Counted from the first letter of the stretch, positions 1 to 7,229 are shown. The stretch: 15,094 nucleotides of DNA from an uncultured Catenibacterium sp. (GCF_900540665.1 NZ_UQGV01000062.1:1-15094), one strand, 5' to 3'. Notes: a model not told the origin generated them from the sequence alone. A program made the numbers and translations.

Positions 1-16
1 AGGCTCCGAAAAGCCT
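1..16. repeat. short hairpin at window edge
   Basis: AGGCT pairs with AGCCT around a six-base loop. On the plus strand it is followed by TGTATTT, so it could be a weak terminator, or on the minus strand a terminator whose T-run lies outside the window. The window starts inside the structure, so its true length is unknown. Confidence 0.3.
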
Positions 17-33
17 TGTATTTACAGTGTTCC

Positions 34-65
34 TAATAGGAAGTAATCATATGATTCTCCTATTA
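34..65. repeat. nested palindrome
   Basis: Outer arms TAATAGGA (34-41) and TCCTATTA (58-65) enclose an inner perfect palindrome AATCATATGATT (45-56). The joints are slightly unequal (agt against c). It lies just beyond the yeiH-like terminator, with no T-run of its own on the plus strand. It could be an operator of a gene left of the window or a hairpin in a 3' end; the sequence does not decide. Confidence 0.45.
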
Positions 66-94
66 AAAAACAGTGAAAATTAAGTTTCACTGTT
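61..94 (-). terminator. rho-independent terminator of the YeiH-family gene
   Basis: On the minus strand a perfect 10-bp stem (AACAGTGAAA / TTTCACTGTT) with a 6-base loop is followed by six T. It lies 43 bases past the stop codon of the exporter gene, so it ends that transcript. Confidence 0.85.
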
Positions 95-137
95 AGTCTA
101 TTTCTATTTTAAGAAATGTAGTATATAAAGTCAATGA

Positions 138-1163
138 TTACCAGATGCCCATGATATGCTGCATTACCAATGAAACAATAGTAATACCACACCAGCATGA
201 TGCACCTACTAATAATGGTTTACCACCTGTTTTAATTAAGTGAGGCACATTACTGTTTAGACCGATTGCACCCATAGCCATGATAATGAGGAACTTAGAT
301 AATTCTTTAATAGGTAAGAAAACGTTGCTGTTAACTCCCATATGAAGGCTGACTGTAGTAATAATAGCAGCTAATACAAAGTAAAGAATAAACATAGGGA
401 ATGCTTTCTTTAAACTGAAGTTTGAAGATTTTTGGTTATTCTTACTTCTAATCATTGATAATCCTAAAGTGATAGGAATAATTGCAAGTGTACGTGTTAA
501 TTTGACAGTTACAGCTTTATTGAGTGTAGCACTACCTAAATGCCACATACTATCCCAAGTAGATGCTGCTGCAGTAACTGAAGATGTGTCATTGATGGCA
601 GTTCCTGCAAATATTCCAAACGCATCGCCATGTAATGTATCAAAGCCGATGGCTTTACCTAGAATAGGGAAGAATAATGCAGCTAAGACATTAAAGAAGA
701 AAATAACTGCAATAGCCTGAGCCACTTCATCATCATCGACATCAATGACTGGTGCAGTAGCTGCAATGGCAGAACCACCACAAATAGATGAACCTACACC
801 TACTAGAATAGATGTATTGGAAGGTACATGTAATATCTTTCTTAAAAGCCATGCAATAATAAGTGAAGTTGAAATAGTACAAATAATAATAGGTAATGAC
901 TGCTTTCCTGTTTCAAAGATAACACCTAAGTTCATTCCAAATCCTAATAATACGACTGCAGTCTGTAGGATGATTTTAGAAGTCCATTTAATACCTGGCG
1001 CTGCTTTACCTTTTTCTTTCCAAAACATCGTAATAATCATACCTGCAAGAATTGAAATCACTGCCCCACCGACAACTGGAAATTGTTTTCCTAGTAACCA
1101 TGATGGAATCGCAATAACTAAACATACAAGTATGCCAAATATATTCTTTTTAATAGTTTCCAT
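138..1163 (-). CDS. YeiH-family putative sulfate exporter (UPF0324)
   Basis: A 341-aa, very hydrophobic protein with about ten predicted membrane segments and no separate soluble domain, the usual size for the YeiH/UPF0324 (PF03601) family. Family-like stretches include GFGMNLG (residues 74-80), the glycine-rich SSICGGSAIAATAP region in the first half, and GIFAGTAINDTSSVTAA in the middle. Family members are annotated as putative sulfate or small-anion exporters, though transport is poorly proven; the substrate here is inference. The ATG at 1163 follows AGCAGG at suitable spacing, and a consensus TATAAT lies at 1195-1200. The gene diverges from a LysR-type regulator, the classic arrangement for this family, and ends at its own terminator. 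Confidence 0.9.
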   Translation of the reverse strand: METIKKNIFGILVCLVIAIPSWLLGKQFPVVGGAVISILAGMIITMFWKEKGKAAPGIKWTSKIILQTAVVLLGFGMNLGVIFETGKQSLPIIICTISTSLIIAWLLRKILHVPSNTSILVGVGSSICGGSAIAATAPVIDVDDDEVAQAIAVIFFFNVLAALFFPILGKAIGFDTLHGDAFGIFAGTAINDTSSVTAAASTWDSMWHLGSATLNKAVTVKLTRTLAIIPITLGLSMIRSKNNQKSSNFSLKKAFPMFILYFVLAAIITTVSLHMGVNSNVFLPIKELSKFLIIMAMGAIGLNSNVPHLIKTGGKPLLVGASCWCGITIVSLVMQHIMGIW

Positions 1164-1194
1164 GATTTACCTGCTTTCTTTTAAATGTGTGCTC

Positions 1195-1223
1195 ATTATA
1201 TCACTTGACTATAATAATATTAA
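1195..1223 (-). promoter_or_regulatory. promoter of the YeiH-family gene
   Basis: On the minus strand TTAATA (1218-1223) is separated by 17 bp from a perfect TATAAT (1195-1200), about 30 bases before the start codon. It overlaps the oppositely directed lysR promoter, so the two genes probably share regulation. Confidence 0.65.
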
Positions 1224-1233
1224 ATTATATATT
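1205..1233 (+). promoter_or_regulatory. promoter of the LysR-type regulator gene
   Basis: TTGACT (1205-1210), a 17-bp spacer and TATATT (1228-1233) form a good sigma-A-type promoter about 40 bases ahead of the ATG at 1275. Its -35 lies against the -10 of the divergent exporter promoter. Confidence 0.65.
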
Positions 1234-1248
1234 TCTATTGAACTATAA
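1208..1248. promoter_or_regulatory. repeated ACTATAA boxes, candidate LysR-type binding sites
   Basis: ACTATAA occurs at 1208-1214 and again at 1242-1248 (TTATAGT on the minus strand). They lie within and just upstream of the exporter promoter, where a LysR-type activator would bind. The boxes are direct repeats, not a clean T-N11-A palindrome, so the exact site is inference. Confidence 0.4.
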
Positions 1249-1274
1249 GTAAATATTATTGATGAGGTGATGAG

Positions 1275-2162
1275 ATGTTAGATTATCGTATTCATACTTT
1301 TTTAAAAGTATGTGAGACATTAAACTATACGCTTGCTGCAAAACAACTACATATTACTCAGCCAGCTGTATCACAGCATATTCATTATTTGGAGCAAGAA
1401 TATGAAACAACACTCTTTGTATATTCAAATAAGCAGCTATCTTTAACACGTTCTGGAGAGATATTAAGAAAATATTTGATGACTATGCAGAATGATGAGC
1501 AAACAATTAAAAAAGAGATAAAGCGTCATGAAGAAATGATAGAAACATTGTCGATTGGTGTGACTATGACAATTGGTGAATATGCGATAGTGGATAAATT
1601 GGCTGATCTTATCAAGCATCATCCTGAAATGAATCTGCATCTTCATTATGAAAATACGGCAGAATTATTAAAGTTATTAGATCAAGGTAAGATTCATATG
1701 GCTATTGTAGAAGGAAATTATCCAAAAGAGAAATATAGTCATAAAAAATACAGCACAGAGGACTATATTGCCGTCTGTGCTGCATCACATGGATTTAAGA
1801 ATATACCTCATACTTTACATGACCTTCTCGATGAAAGACTTCTTGTACGAGAACAAGGTTCTGGTACAAGACACATTCTTGAAGAGAGTCTACAAGTACG
1901 TGGTTTGTCTATTTCTGATTTTATACATTATACACAGATAGAAAATATGCATACAATCATCAGCTTGCTTAAGAAAGATTGTGGTATTTCTTTTATGTAT
2001 AAAACTGCAGTGAAAGAAGAATTACAGAAAGGTATATTAAAAGAAATTGTATTAGATGATTTTAAGCTCCAACACAATTTTGAATTCATCTGGGAAAAAG
2101 ATAGTCTATTTACTGATAAGTATATTTCTATTAGTGAAGAATTTTTAACAATACCCTTTTGA
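1275..2162 (+). CDS. LysR-family transcriptional regulator
   Basis: A 295-aa protein of normal LysR length. Residues 3-60 form the winged helix-turn-helix, with the typical FLKVCETLNYTLAAKQLHIT and QPAVSQHI stretches and a linker helix after it. Residues from about 90 to 295 form the substrate-binding-like effector domain, including the usual LLVREQGSGTR segment. The ATG at 1275 follows GAGGTG by seven bases. The gene diverges from the YeiH-family exporter and very likely controls it; YeiH genes are often paired with CysL/YeiE-type LysR proteins, which respond to sulfur or redox state. The effector is not visible in the sequence. No clear terminator follows the stop codon. Confidence 0.93.
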   Translation: MLDYRIHTFLKVCETLNYTLAAKQLHITQPAVSQHIHYLEQEYETTLFVYSNKQLSLTRSGEILRKYLMTMQNDEQTIKKEIKRHEEMIETLSIGVTMTIGEYAIVDKLADLIKHHPEMNLHLHYENTAELLKLLDQGKIHMAIVEGNYPKEKYSHKKYSTEDYIAVCAASHGFKNIPHTLHDLLDERLLVREQGSGTRHILEESLQVRGLSISDFIHYTQIENMHTIISLLKKDCGISFMYKTAVKEELQKGILKEIVLDDFKLQHNFEFIWEKDSLFTDKYISISEEFLTIPF

Positions 2163-2211
2163 TGATTAAATGTATCAAAACGTAGTAAAATTTTTGGTGC
2201 TTGACTATAGT

Positions 2212-2425
2212 TTATTTTATTCTTTTTAATACTAACTTGAATACAACTATGCCGGCTTCAAATAGTTTTTCTTGGTTTTCTAACGTGAACCAGCCTTTTT
2301 CTTTACTAGATTTTATATATTTAGCTAGTTCATTCATTAGATGTAGCGTGGCCTATCTCTTTTTAAAGTTCTGTATATTAGGTATTGCATATCTACTATG
2401 CTCATTCAGATTTAATGTTAGGCAT
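2212..2425 (-). pseudogene. decayed small ORF with an rpsT-like start
   Basis: This fills most of the 299-base space between the LysR gene and the SIMPL gene. A strong site (GAAAGGAG) precedes an ATG at 2425 that reads MPNIKSE and then TGA; MPNIKS is how ribosomal protein S20 begins. Just after, another frame reads MSIVDMQYLIYRTLKRD from 2405. A third frame reads on through NELAKYIKSSKEKGWFTL to a stop at 2212. Restoring one base near 2406 and one near 2352 would join all three into one protein of about 70 aa. I do not recognise the joined product beyond its first six residues, which could match S20 by chance. Either a gene with two frameshifts or unrelated short ORFs fits. Confidence 0.4.
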
Positions 2426-2461
2426 AGGATTCAACTCCTTTCAGCAATAATTGTTAAAACA

Positions 2462-3124
2462 TTATTTTATTTTCCAAATTACAGTCACTGTATCTGTGAC
2501 ATCAATATCATCTGCTTCAATATCTATATCATATCCAGGACCACCCATTGTTTTTTCTGCACTTGCGAATGCAAAATTCTGTATAGGTTCTGAGACAAAG
2601 TTGATTTCACCCCAAGAATAATCAATAGATACGATATCACCTAGTTCTACATTTGCAGCATGAGCTAAGACTTTTGCTTTATGCTTAGAATCTTCTATCG
2701 CATTCTTCAATAATTCATCTTTATATTTTTCAGGATCACTCACTGTATATTCAATTGAAATTTCTGGTGTAATCACACTATGTGCCAAAGCATAAAGTAT
2801 CTCCCCTAGTTTCTTATTATCTGCATCAAATTCTATCAACATACGATGTGTATAGGTATATCCTACAAGTCTCTTTTTCCAGCTTTGATCTTTAGATTTA
2901 TAACTCTCATATTTGGTATCAATGTCAAAACTGTTAGTTTTTAAGTCATCCTTTTGAAATCCAAAAGATACAAATAAATCCTTCAATATCTTTGTTGTGT
3001 CACTAGATTGATTTAATGTCACTTCATATTCCTTATAGGATTCTTCCATAGTCATGTTAAGTCTAATTCTATCAGGTTTTACAGAAATCTTTCCTTTACC
3101 AGTAATTTTCATTGTTTTATCCAT
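2462..3124 (-). CDS. SIMPL-domain (DUF541) protein
   Basis: A 220-aa protein with the SIMPL/DUF541 layout. The opening TMKITGKGKISVKPDRIRL strand is typical, followed by alternating helix and strand segments and the closing DVTDTVTVIWKIK strand. Many family members are exported and called periplasmic or cell-surface, but this one has no signal peptide or membrane segment, so it is probably cytoplasmic, as in other Bacillota copies. The molecular function of the family is not settled; links to oxidative stress and to interleukin-receptor-kinase partner proteins are known only from a few members. The ATG at 3124 is preceded by GGAAAGGAGG, an excellent ribosome binding site. The gene follows a flavodoxin gene whose terminator lies between them. 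Confidence 0.85.
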   Translation of the reverse strand: MDKTMKITGKGKISVKPDRIRLNMTMEESYKEYEVTLNQSSDTTKILKDLFVSFGFQKDDLKTNSFDIDTKYESYKSKDQSWKKRLVGYTYTHRMLIEFDADNKKLGEILYALAHSVITPEISIEYTVSDPEKYKDELLKNAIEDSKHKAKVLAHAANVELGDIVSIDYSWGEINFVSEPIQNFAFASAEKTMGGPGYDIDIEADDIDVTDTVTVIWKIK

Positions 3125-3152
3125 GGTTATGCCTCCTTTCCATTATTATATC

Positions 3153-3180
3153 AAAAAAGCCCCATGAATAATCATAAGGC
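3153..3180 (-). terminator. terminator of the flavodoxin gene
   Basis: On the minus strand, arms 3172-3180 and 3159-3167 pair at seven of nine positions around a four-base loop and are followed by six T (3153-3158). The flavodoxin stop codon lies inside the stem. The mismatches make it a moderate terminator, so some read-through into the SIMPL gene is possible. Confidence 0.7.
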
Positions 3181-3639
3181 CAATAATTCTTTTACTTTTT
3201 GAGTTGTTAGCTTGTTTAGTAATAATCCTTCTTTAATGTCTGCATTTGGTGCTGATACTTTTAATTCTTGTACAGTGTTTCCAAAATCACTACTTCCTGA
3301 TGTAGCAAATAGTGTAATTATCTTATTAGAAAAATCATATGCTTCTAGGAATGTATTAATAATTGTAGGTGCAACATACCACCAGATAGGAAAACCTAGA
3401 TAGATATGATTATACTTTGAAATATCTAGATTATCTTTAACAATGGCAGGGCGTATTGATTTATCCTCCATTTCAATACTGCTTCTAGACTTCTTATTCA
3501 TCCAATCAAGATCAGCTTTTGTATATGGGATTTCTGGTTTGATTTCATATAGATCAGCCCCTGCCATCTTTGCAACCTCTTCAGCCGCATGCTTTGTAAC
3601 ACCACTTGCACTAAAATAAGCAACTAATATTTGACTCAT
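3172..3639 (-). CDS. flavodoxin
   Basis: A 155-aa flavodoxin-fold protein. The first strand and phosphate loop read ILVAYFSASGVTKHAAEEVA (residues 4-23), with S10, S12 and T15 placed to bind FMN phosphate. A conserved GFPIWWYVAPTIINTFLE segment follows (82-99), and then LFATSGSSDFGN, which contacts the isoalloxazine ring in this class. The length matches the short flavodoxin-4 type common in anaerobic Bacillota. It would carry electrons or reduce quinone-like compounds; the partner is unknown. The ATG at 3639 follows GGAGG by seven bases. The promoter has the long 19-bp spacer typical of MerR-family control, so induction by stress or toxic electrophiles is a reasonable inference. Confidence 0.9.
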   Translation of the reverse strand: MSQILVAYFSASGVTKHAAEEVAKMAGADLYEIKPEIPYTKADLDWMNKKSRSSIEMEDKSIRPAIVKDNLDISKYNHIYLGFPIWWYVAPTIINTFLEAYDFSNKIITLFATSGSSDFGNTVQELKVSAPNADIKEGLLLNKLTTQKVKELLAL

Positions 3640-3660
3640 ATTATTATCCTCCTTGGCTAA

Positions 3661-3691
3661 ATTATAAAGTGTGAACCTTACTTTATGGCAA
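3661..3691 (-). promoter_or_regulatory. 19-bp-spacer promoter with inverted repeat (MerR-type)
   Basis: On the minus strand TTGCCA (3686-3691) and a perfect TATAAT (3661-3666) are 19 bp apart, too far for unaided sigma-A and diagnostic of MerR-type promoters. Between and over them lies a perfect inverted repeat, ATAAAGT (3664-3670) and ACTTTAT (3680-3686), with a 9-bp spacer. No MerR gene is in the window. Confidence 0.65.
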
Positions 3692-3698
3692 GGAGATT

Positions 3699-4064
3699 TT
3701 ATTGATATAATTCTTTTCTTCTTAGTTGTGTATAGGGTCTACTTTCTCTTATTTTCTTGGAGTCAGACAAATCAATATTAACATATATGATTTCTTCCTG
3801 ATCACCTGCTTTTCTACCGAATGTTTTTAACCATCTTATAGCTTTCTCTATACGTTCTAATGGATAATTATGATGTCCATAATCCTTTTTTGCAGGAGAC
3901 ATAGTCATCACATTTAAACCAAGCTTATGGAGCTATTTTACAGAAGTACGGGCTAAATAGTCTTCTGAATCATCGCCAATCATTGCACAGTCTGATTCTT
4001 TCTTACACTGCCAATAAACACCATAGACCCCATCCATTTCTGTATAAAAATGTCTTTTATTCAT
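3699..4064 (-). pseudogene. broken BAAT-like acyl-CoA thioester hydrolase (alpha/beta hydrolase)
   Basis: From the ATG at 4064 the frame reads 43 codons (HFYTEMDGVYGVYWQCKKE early on), then TAG at 3933-3935. It continues in the same frame with LHKLGLNVMTMSPAKKDYGH and LERIEKAIRWLK. This resembles the N-terminal part of the alpha/beta hydrolases annotated as acyl-CoA thioester hydrolase/BAAT C-terminal in Clostridia; the stop replaces what is probably a tryptophan (TGG to TAG). After the WLK helix the expected nucleophile elbow (GxSxxG) and the rest of a roughly 300-aa enzyme are absent. The frame ends at 3699 with an unrecognised tail of about 40 residues ending YTQLRRKELYQ. This indicates a nonsense mutation plus a large internal deletion or fusion. 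It is the last gene of the methyltransferase operon, 16 bases after the preceding stop. Confidence 0.75.
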
Positions 4065-4080
4065 TATGATCATCTCTTTA

Positions 4081-4873
4081 TCAAATGTGTTTTTCTAACA
4101 CGATTATTTTATTAGATACATGAGAAACAAAAGGAATCTTACCTAAAACATGATATATAGGCATCAATTGCTTCATTCCCTCTACAAGACTTGCTTCCTT
4201 TAGAAAAGAAAATGAAGGGGTAAGTTTTTCTAGTTCTTTCCCATTTTTTATACCCCATGTAAATTGTGCACGACTGCCTTCTATAGATTTTTCTTTAATG
4301 TGCTTCACCATAAAAGGTGACATCACTTCAACCATTATTGTGACATTTGAAAATGCATGTTCGATAATAGAAAAGATTTTCTTAATATCAATTTCAGTTA
4401 AATACATAGTCAATCCTTCTATGATTACTAGAACGTCTTCTCCTTCATTGTGAATAGTATTTGTATAGGTTTCATCCATAGCTGACTTCGCGATTTGATA
4501 GATAGGTCCTGTTTCTATTAAAAACTGTTTTCTTATATTCATCGTTTCAGGGAAATCTAGATTATACCAGCGTATATTTGCCTTTCATACGATAACACCT
4601 TGTATCAAGACCACATGCAATATTAATCACAATAGTATTCTCATGTTTATCTAAATATTCCTCTACCATCTTATCTAATACAATTGTTCTTGCAATCACA
4701 CCAGAACGCATTGTTTTATCTTGATCTGCTTGAGAAAAGTCATAATCTAATTGTTTGACTATTGATACAGCCATTTCATCTTTGATTTTAGGATTCTTTT
4801 GACTTGTTTCTTTAGCACGTGCATAAAGAGTCTGGATCATTGTTTCTGGTACACCTTTTACATTTATTTTCAT
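4081..4873 (-). pseudogene. frameshifted LCMT-like SAM-dependent methyltransferase
   Basis: Two frames together make one class I methyltransferase of the leucine carboxyl methyltransferase/Tcmp-like family. The first part starts at ATG 4873 (MKINVKGVPETMIQTLYARA), contains the SAM motif VINIACGLDTRCYRM and stops at 4562. The second part resumes in another frame at 4569 with WYNLDFPETMNIRKQFL and runs through LVIIEGLTMYLTE to the stop at 4081. The break is at 4570: one surplus C, or two bases lost from an arginine codon of the usual KYTRWYNLD motif. An ATG further upstream (4903) would lie deep in the preceding gene; ATG 4873 overlaps that gene's TGA and follows AGAAGG, so it is chosen. As read, the product would stop after about 104 residues. 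The methyl acceptor is unknown. Confidence 0.85.
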
Positions 4874-5538
4874 TTTGAATCGCCTTCTTTTCTTACAACA
4901 CAATGTAGGCGCATTCCCTTGCGTATTTCAAACTTTTCTATTTTTAAACCTGCTTCTTTACAACATTTATAAACAAGATTTCTTGTAGGAACCTGAACAT
5001 CTCCATGACCAAATAGGTTTGCGAGAGGCATTTCAATTTTATTCATCAGCCATACAAGTGGTTTATTATCACTAGTAACATCTCTAAGTATTAATCTACC
5101 CTTTGGACGTAAGCATCTTTTTACACTATTAAAAAATGCCTGTGGATTAGGGTAATGATGAAAGCTCATAGAACAGATAATGGCATCAAATGAGTTTTCC
5201 TCAAAAGGGAAATTCTCACAATCCCCTACTACAAATACTGCATTTGGAATATTCTTCTTTTTAGCTTCTTCAATCATAGCTGGTGTAAGATCAAGACCTA
5301 TATAATGTCTATCTGGATATTTTTCTGATAATAAAGAAATCATAGGTGCTGGACCACATCCTGCATCAAGTAAATCTATAAATGGTTCTTTCTCTAATTC
5401 TTCTAAGATATCTGGATAATCCTTCTTACACATTTCATAGAGACCTGCATGATCACCTGCATATCTTTTAGCTGCTTCAGTAAATTCTTTGATTGATAAT
5501 TGTTTGTATTCTTCGTTTGTCAAATTCATAATCTCCAT
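4870..5538 (-). CDS. class I SAM-dependent methyltransferase (Methyltransf_11/UbiE-like)
   Basis: A 222-aa methyltransferase with all core motifs: motif I LLDAGCGPAP, an acidic residue after the second strand (YIGLDLTPAMIEEAKKKN), motif II-like FVVGDCENFPF and the post-motif FDAIICSMSFHHYPNPQAFF, then LRPKGRLILRDV. The length fits a small-molecule methyltransferase; the substrate cannot be read from the sequence. Two starts are possible. ATG 5538 gives MEIMNLTNEEY, and ATG 5529 overlaps the previous stop as ATGA but has GGAG only three bases away; neither has an ideal ribosome site. It sits between a frameshifted reductase gene and a frameshifted methyltransferase gene and is the only intact gene of its operon. 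Confidence 0.9.
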   Translation of the reverse strand: MEIMNLTNEEYKQLSIKEFTEAAKRYAGDHAGLYEMCKKDYPDILEELEKEPFIDLLDAGCGPAPMISLLSEKYPDRHYIGLDLTPAMIEEAKKKNIPNAVFVVGDCENFPFEENSFDAIICSMSFHHYPNPQAFFNSVKRCLRPKGRLILRDVTSDNKPLVWLMNKIEMPLANLFGHGDVQVPTRNLVYKCCKEAGLKIEKFEIRKGMRLHCVVRKEGDSK

Positions 5539-6408
5539 TTCTTAATATAAGAATTAAATTGGTTATGTAGTTCTTTCATTTCATCTGGTGCTTTTATTGC
5601 ATGTTGATACATGAATGTATATCCAAAGTGACTTTTATAAGTCTTCGATAAAACTATATGTAAGTATTGGTATTGGTAAAATTCTAAAGATATGCATTTT
5701 ATAAGGTGATAATGTATGAAGTTTTTCATATAAAATCTTGAAATTATATTTAAGCTCTTTCGCTGTATTTTTCATCACAAGTTTATCTTGACCTACGGAT
5801 TCAGGATATTCTGTTTGATAATAAGCATCTGCAAGAGGTACAACCATCCCAAGATGACATAACTGCCATATATGCATATCATTGACCTGTTGAAAAGGTA
5901 TGCGTGCATGTTTAAATATTTGTATGAGCTGCTGTGTCCTATTTGTCTTTTTTCCTGTTATTTCAGAGAAAGTAGTCGGCTGTATAAATCTTGGAGTAAG
6001 TGATGCATCAAGTATATCATTTGTGATACTGCCTCCAGCTTCCGGAAAAGCTGGCAATATTCTTCCTTTTCCTACAATGCTTTCCCATTTTTCATAAGTA
6101 TCTATTGAGTTAACCATTGTGATAATGTTTTTACTTTTGTTGGATTTCAATTCTTTCAGTGCCTGATATAATTGATTTTCTCTAACAGTTAAAAAAATAA
6201 AATCATATATATCATTATCTTGTAAGTAATCAATGACCTTGATATCTACTTTTTTGATTATATTATTTTTCTTATAAAGGAGTCCTTGATTTTGAAGGGC
6301 TTCAAGTCTATGTCCTCTTGCATAAATAGTTGTATCATACCCTGCTTCTTTCAATAAAACTGCATATAATGAACCAATAACCCCTGCACCATATATAAGT
6401 ATTCTCAT
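5526..6408 (-). pseudogene. frameshifted ApbA/PanE-like ketopantoate reductase family gene
   Basis: The main frame begins at ATG 6408 with ILIYGAGVIGSLYAVLLKEA, carrying the GxGxxG dinucleotide-binding loop, followed by YDFIFLTVRENQ and AFPEAGG segments typical of the ApbA/PanE NADPH-dependent reductases. It stops at 5635 after 257 residues. The expected C-terminal end is found in the next frame, SHFGYTFMYQHAIKAPDEMK and LHNQFNSYIKKWRL, stopping at 5526. The switch lies at about 5640-5665 and needs one base removed or two added. The whole would be about 294 aa, a normal family length. Such paralogues in Bacillota operons need not make pantoate. The start follows AGAGGT and lies behind a promoter with two matching operators. 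Confidence 0.82.
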
Positions 6409-6422
6409 GATATTACCTCTTT

Positions 6423-6499
6423 GTTAGTTTGTACTAACTTACAGATTTAGTATATCACTATGAAATAGATACCACAATTAATATATTAGTTATAACTAA
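6423..6499 (-). promoter_or_regulatory. promoter flanked by two TTAGT-N4-ACTAA operators
   Basis: On the minus strand TTGTGG (6472-6477), a 17-bp spacer and TATACT (6449-6454) form the promoter of the reductase-methyltransferase operon. The two operators are GTTAGT-TTGT-ACTAAC at 6423-6438, just downstream of the expected transcript start, and TTAGTTATAACTAA at 6486-6499, just upstream of the -35 and a perfect 14-bp palindrome. Both share TTAGT-N4-ACTAA. This is the layout expected for a TetR-type repressor; no such gene is in the window. Confidence 0.7.
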
Positions 6500-6500
6500 C

Positions 6501-6532
6501 AAAAAAAACATGAACATCATGTGCTCATGTTT
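6501..6532 (-). terminator. terminator after the DUF4357 remnant
   Basis: On the minus strand AACATGA and TCATGTT pair (7 bp) around an 11-base loop and are followed by eight T. The stem begins within the TAA that ends the DUF4357 frame. Confidence 0.65.
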
Positions 6533-6827
6533 ATGCTTCTTCATCTAATTGTCTTAATGTCTGTCCTTCATCATTTTTCCATTCAATATAGCCATTGGCA
6601 GTTCTCCCTAATACAAAGCTTGCAGCACCTGATGGTGTATTCAATAGAATATCTTCTAATAGACTAGGATCATTAATGATATCTTTATAAGGATCTCTTT
6701 TATTCTTTGTATATTTAGGAAAGCTATTAGTGAAATGATCAGAAAGTATACTTCCTTTCTTGACTACAAAACCATCTGCTGTACGGATACCTATTGCTTT
6801 TGCACCATTACAACAATAGAAATGTAT
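6531..6827 (-). pseudogene. DUF4357 domain remnant without a start codon
   Basis: A frame of 98 codons is open from just after a TGA at 6828-6830 to a TAA at 6531, with no ATG, GTG or TTG start near its beginning. It reads NGAKAIGIRTADGFVVKKGS near the N-terminus and later SGAASFVLGRTANGYIEW, closing with DEGQTLRQLDEEA. This is the DUF4357 pattern, a C-terminal domain often found behind GIY-YIG nuclease or other DNA-related domains. Only this last domain is left. Directly upstream is the terminator of the HerA operon, so nothing obvious transcribes or translates it. It is best read as the 3' end of a gene whose front was lost when the neighbouring operon arrived or was rearranged. Confidence 0.75.
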
Positions 6828-6838
6828 TCATAATTAAC

Positions 6839-6871
6839 AAAAAAAACACATCTGCATGTGACAGATGTGTT
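6839..6871 (-). terminator. terminator of the HerA operon
   Basis: On the minus strand a perfect 10-bp stem (AACACATCTG / CAGATGTGTT) with a 7-base loop is followed by a T-run. It overlaps the stop codon of the DUF2752 gene, a strong end point for the four-gene operon. Confidence 0.85.
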
Positions 6872-7211
6872 AGATGAAATCTCCTAAGAAGTCTATACCG
6901 AAATAGATTAATAGGATATTACGGAAGATAAAATAGATAAGCCAAGTAACTAGAAATGAATTTAGTACTCTTTTTCTAATTTTATAGACAGACTTATTAT
7001 ACTTCTTCTCCTGTATTTTTAAGATAACTAAAATAATAATGGTGATGATAAGAATAATTACAATGGGATTATAATACAAGGACTTGATAGGATGAAACTG
7101 TAAGAGTGCTTTTAAAGCTCTTGTCCCACCACAGCCAGGACAATAAATATGAAATTTAGTTTTAAATGAACACCCTTGATCGATAATCATATCTAAGAAC
7201 TTAAATATCAT
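6870..7211 (-). CDS. DUF2752 membrane protein
   Basis: A 113-aa protein with the DUF2752 signature CPGCGGTRA at residues 24-32, followed by the usual helix and NP motif (YYNP, 47-50). A membrane segment covers about 49-66 (IVIILIITIIILVILKI), then a basic loop (67-83), then a second hydrophobic stretch at 86-106 with FRN. DUF2752 proteins are small membrane proteins of unknown role; the paired cysteines look metal- or disulfide-capable, which is inference. The ATG at 7211 follows AAAGGGGG. It is the last gene of the HerA operon, 18 bases after the preceding stop, and its stop codon is built into the terminator. Confidence 0.85.
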   Translation of the reverse strand: MIFKFLDMIIDQGCSFKTKFHIYCPGCGGTRALKALLQFHPIKSLYYNPIVIILIITIIILVILKIQEKKYNKSVYKIRKRVLNSFLVTWLIYFIFRNILLIYFGIDFLGDFI

Positions 7212-7229
7212 ATTTGCCCCCTTTCTTAA

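Noticed and set aside
469..1248. Plus-strand open frames opposite the exporter gene
   Set aside because: They are antisense to a clear, conserved membrane protein gene and show no family features or ribosome sites.
2205..2235. TTGACT element as a plus-strand promoter
   Set aside because: It repeats the lysR -35 region, but no gene follows on that strand and the -10 match is poor.
2201..2593. Plus-strand open frame between the LysR and SIMPL genes
   Set aside because: It overlaps the end of the SIMPL gene, has cysteine/phenylalanine-rich antisense-like composition and no ribosome site.
4562..4573. Programmed frameshifting in the LCMT-like gene
   Set aside because: No slippery heptamer or known +1 signal is visible at the break, and neighbouring genes are also broken, so mutation is simpler.
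5526..5729. Separate 67-aa gene overlapping the reductase end
   Set aside because: Its C-terminal half is the missing end of the reductase, so it is the shifted part of that gene, not a gene of its own.
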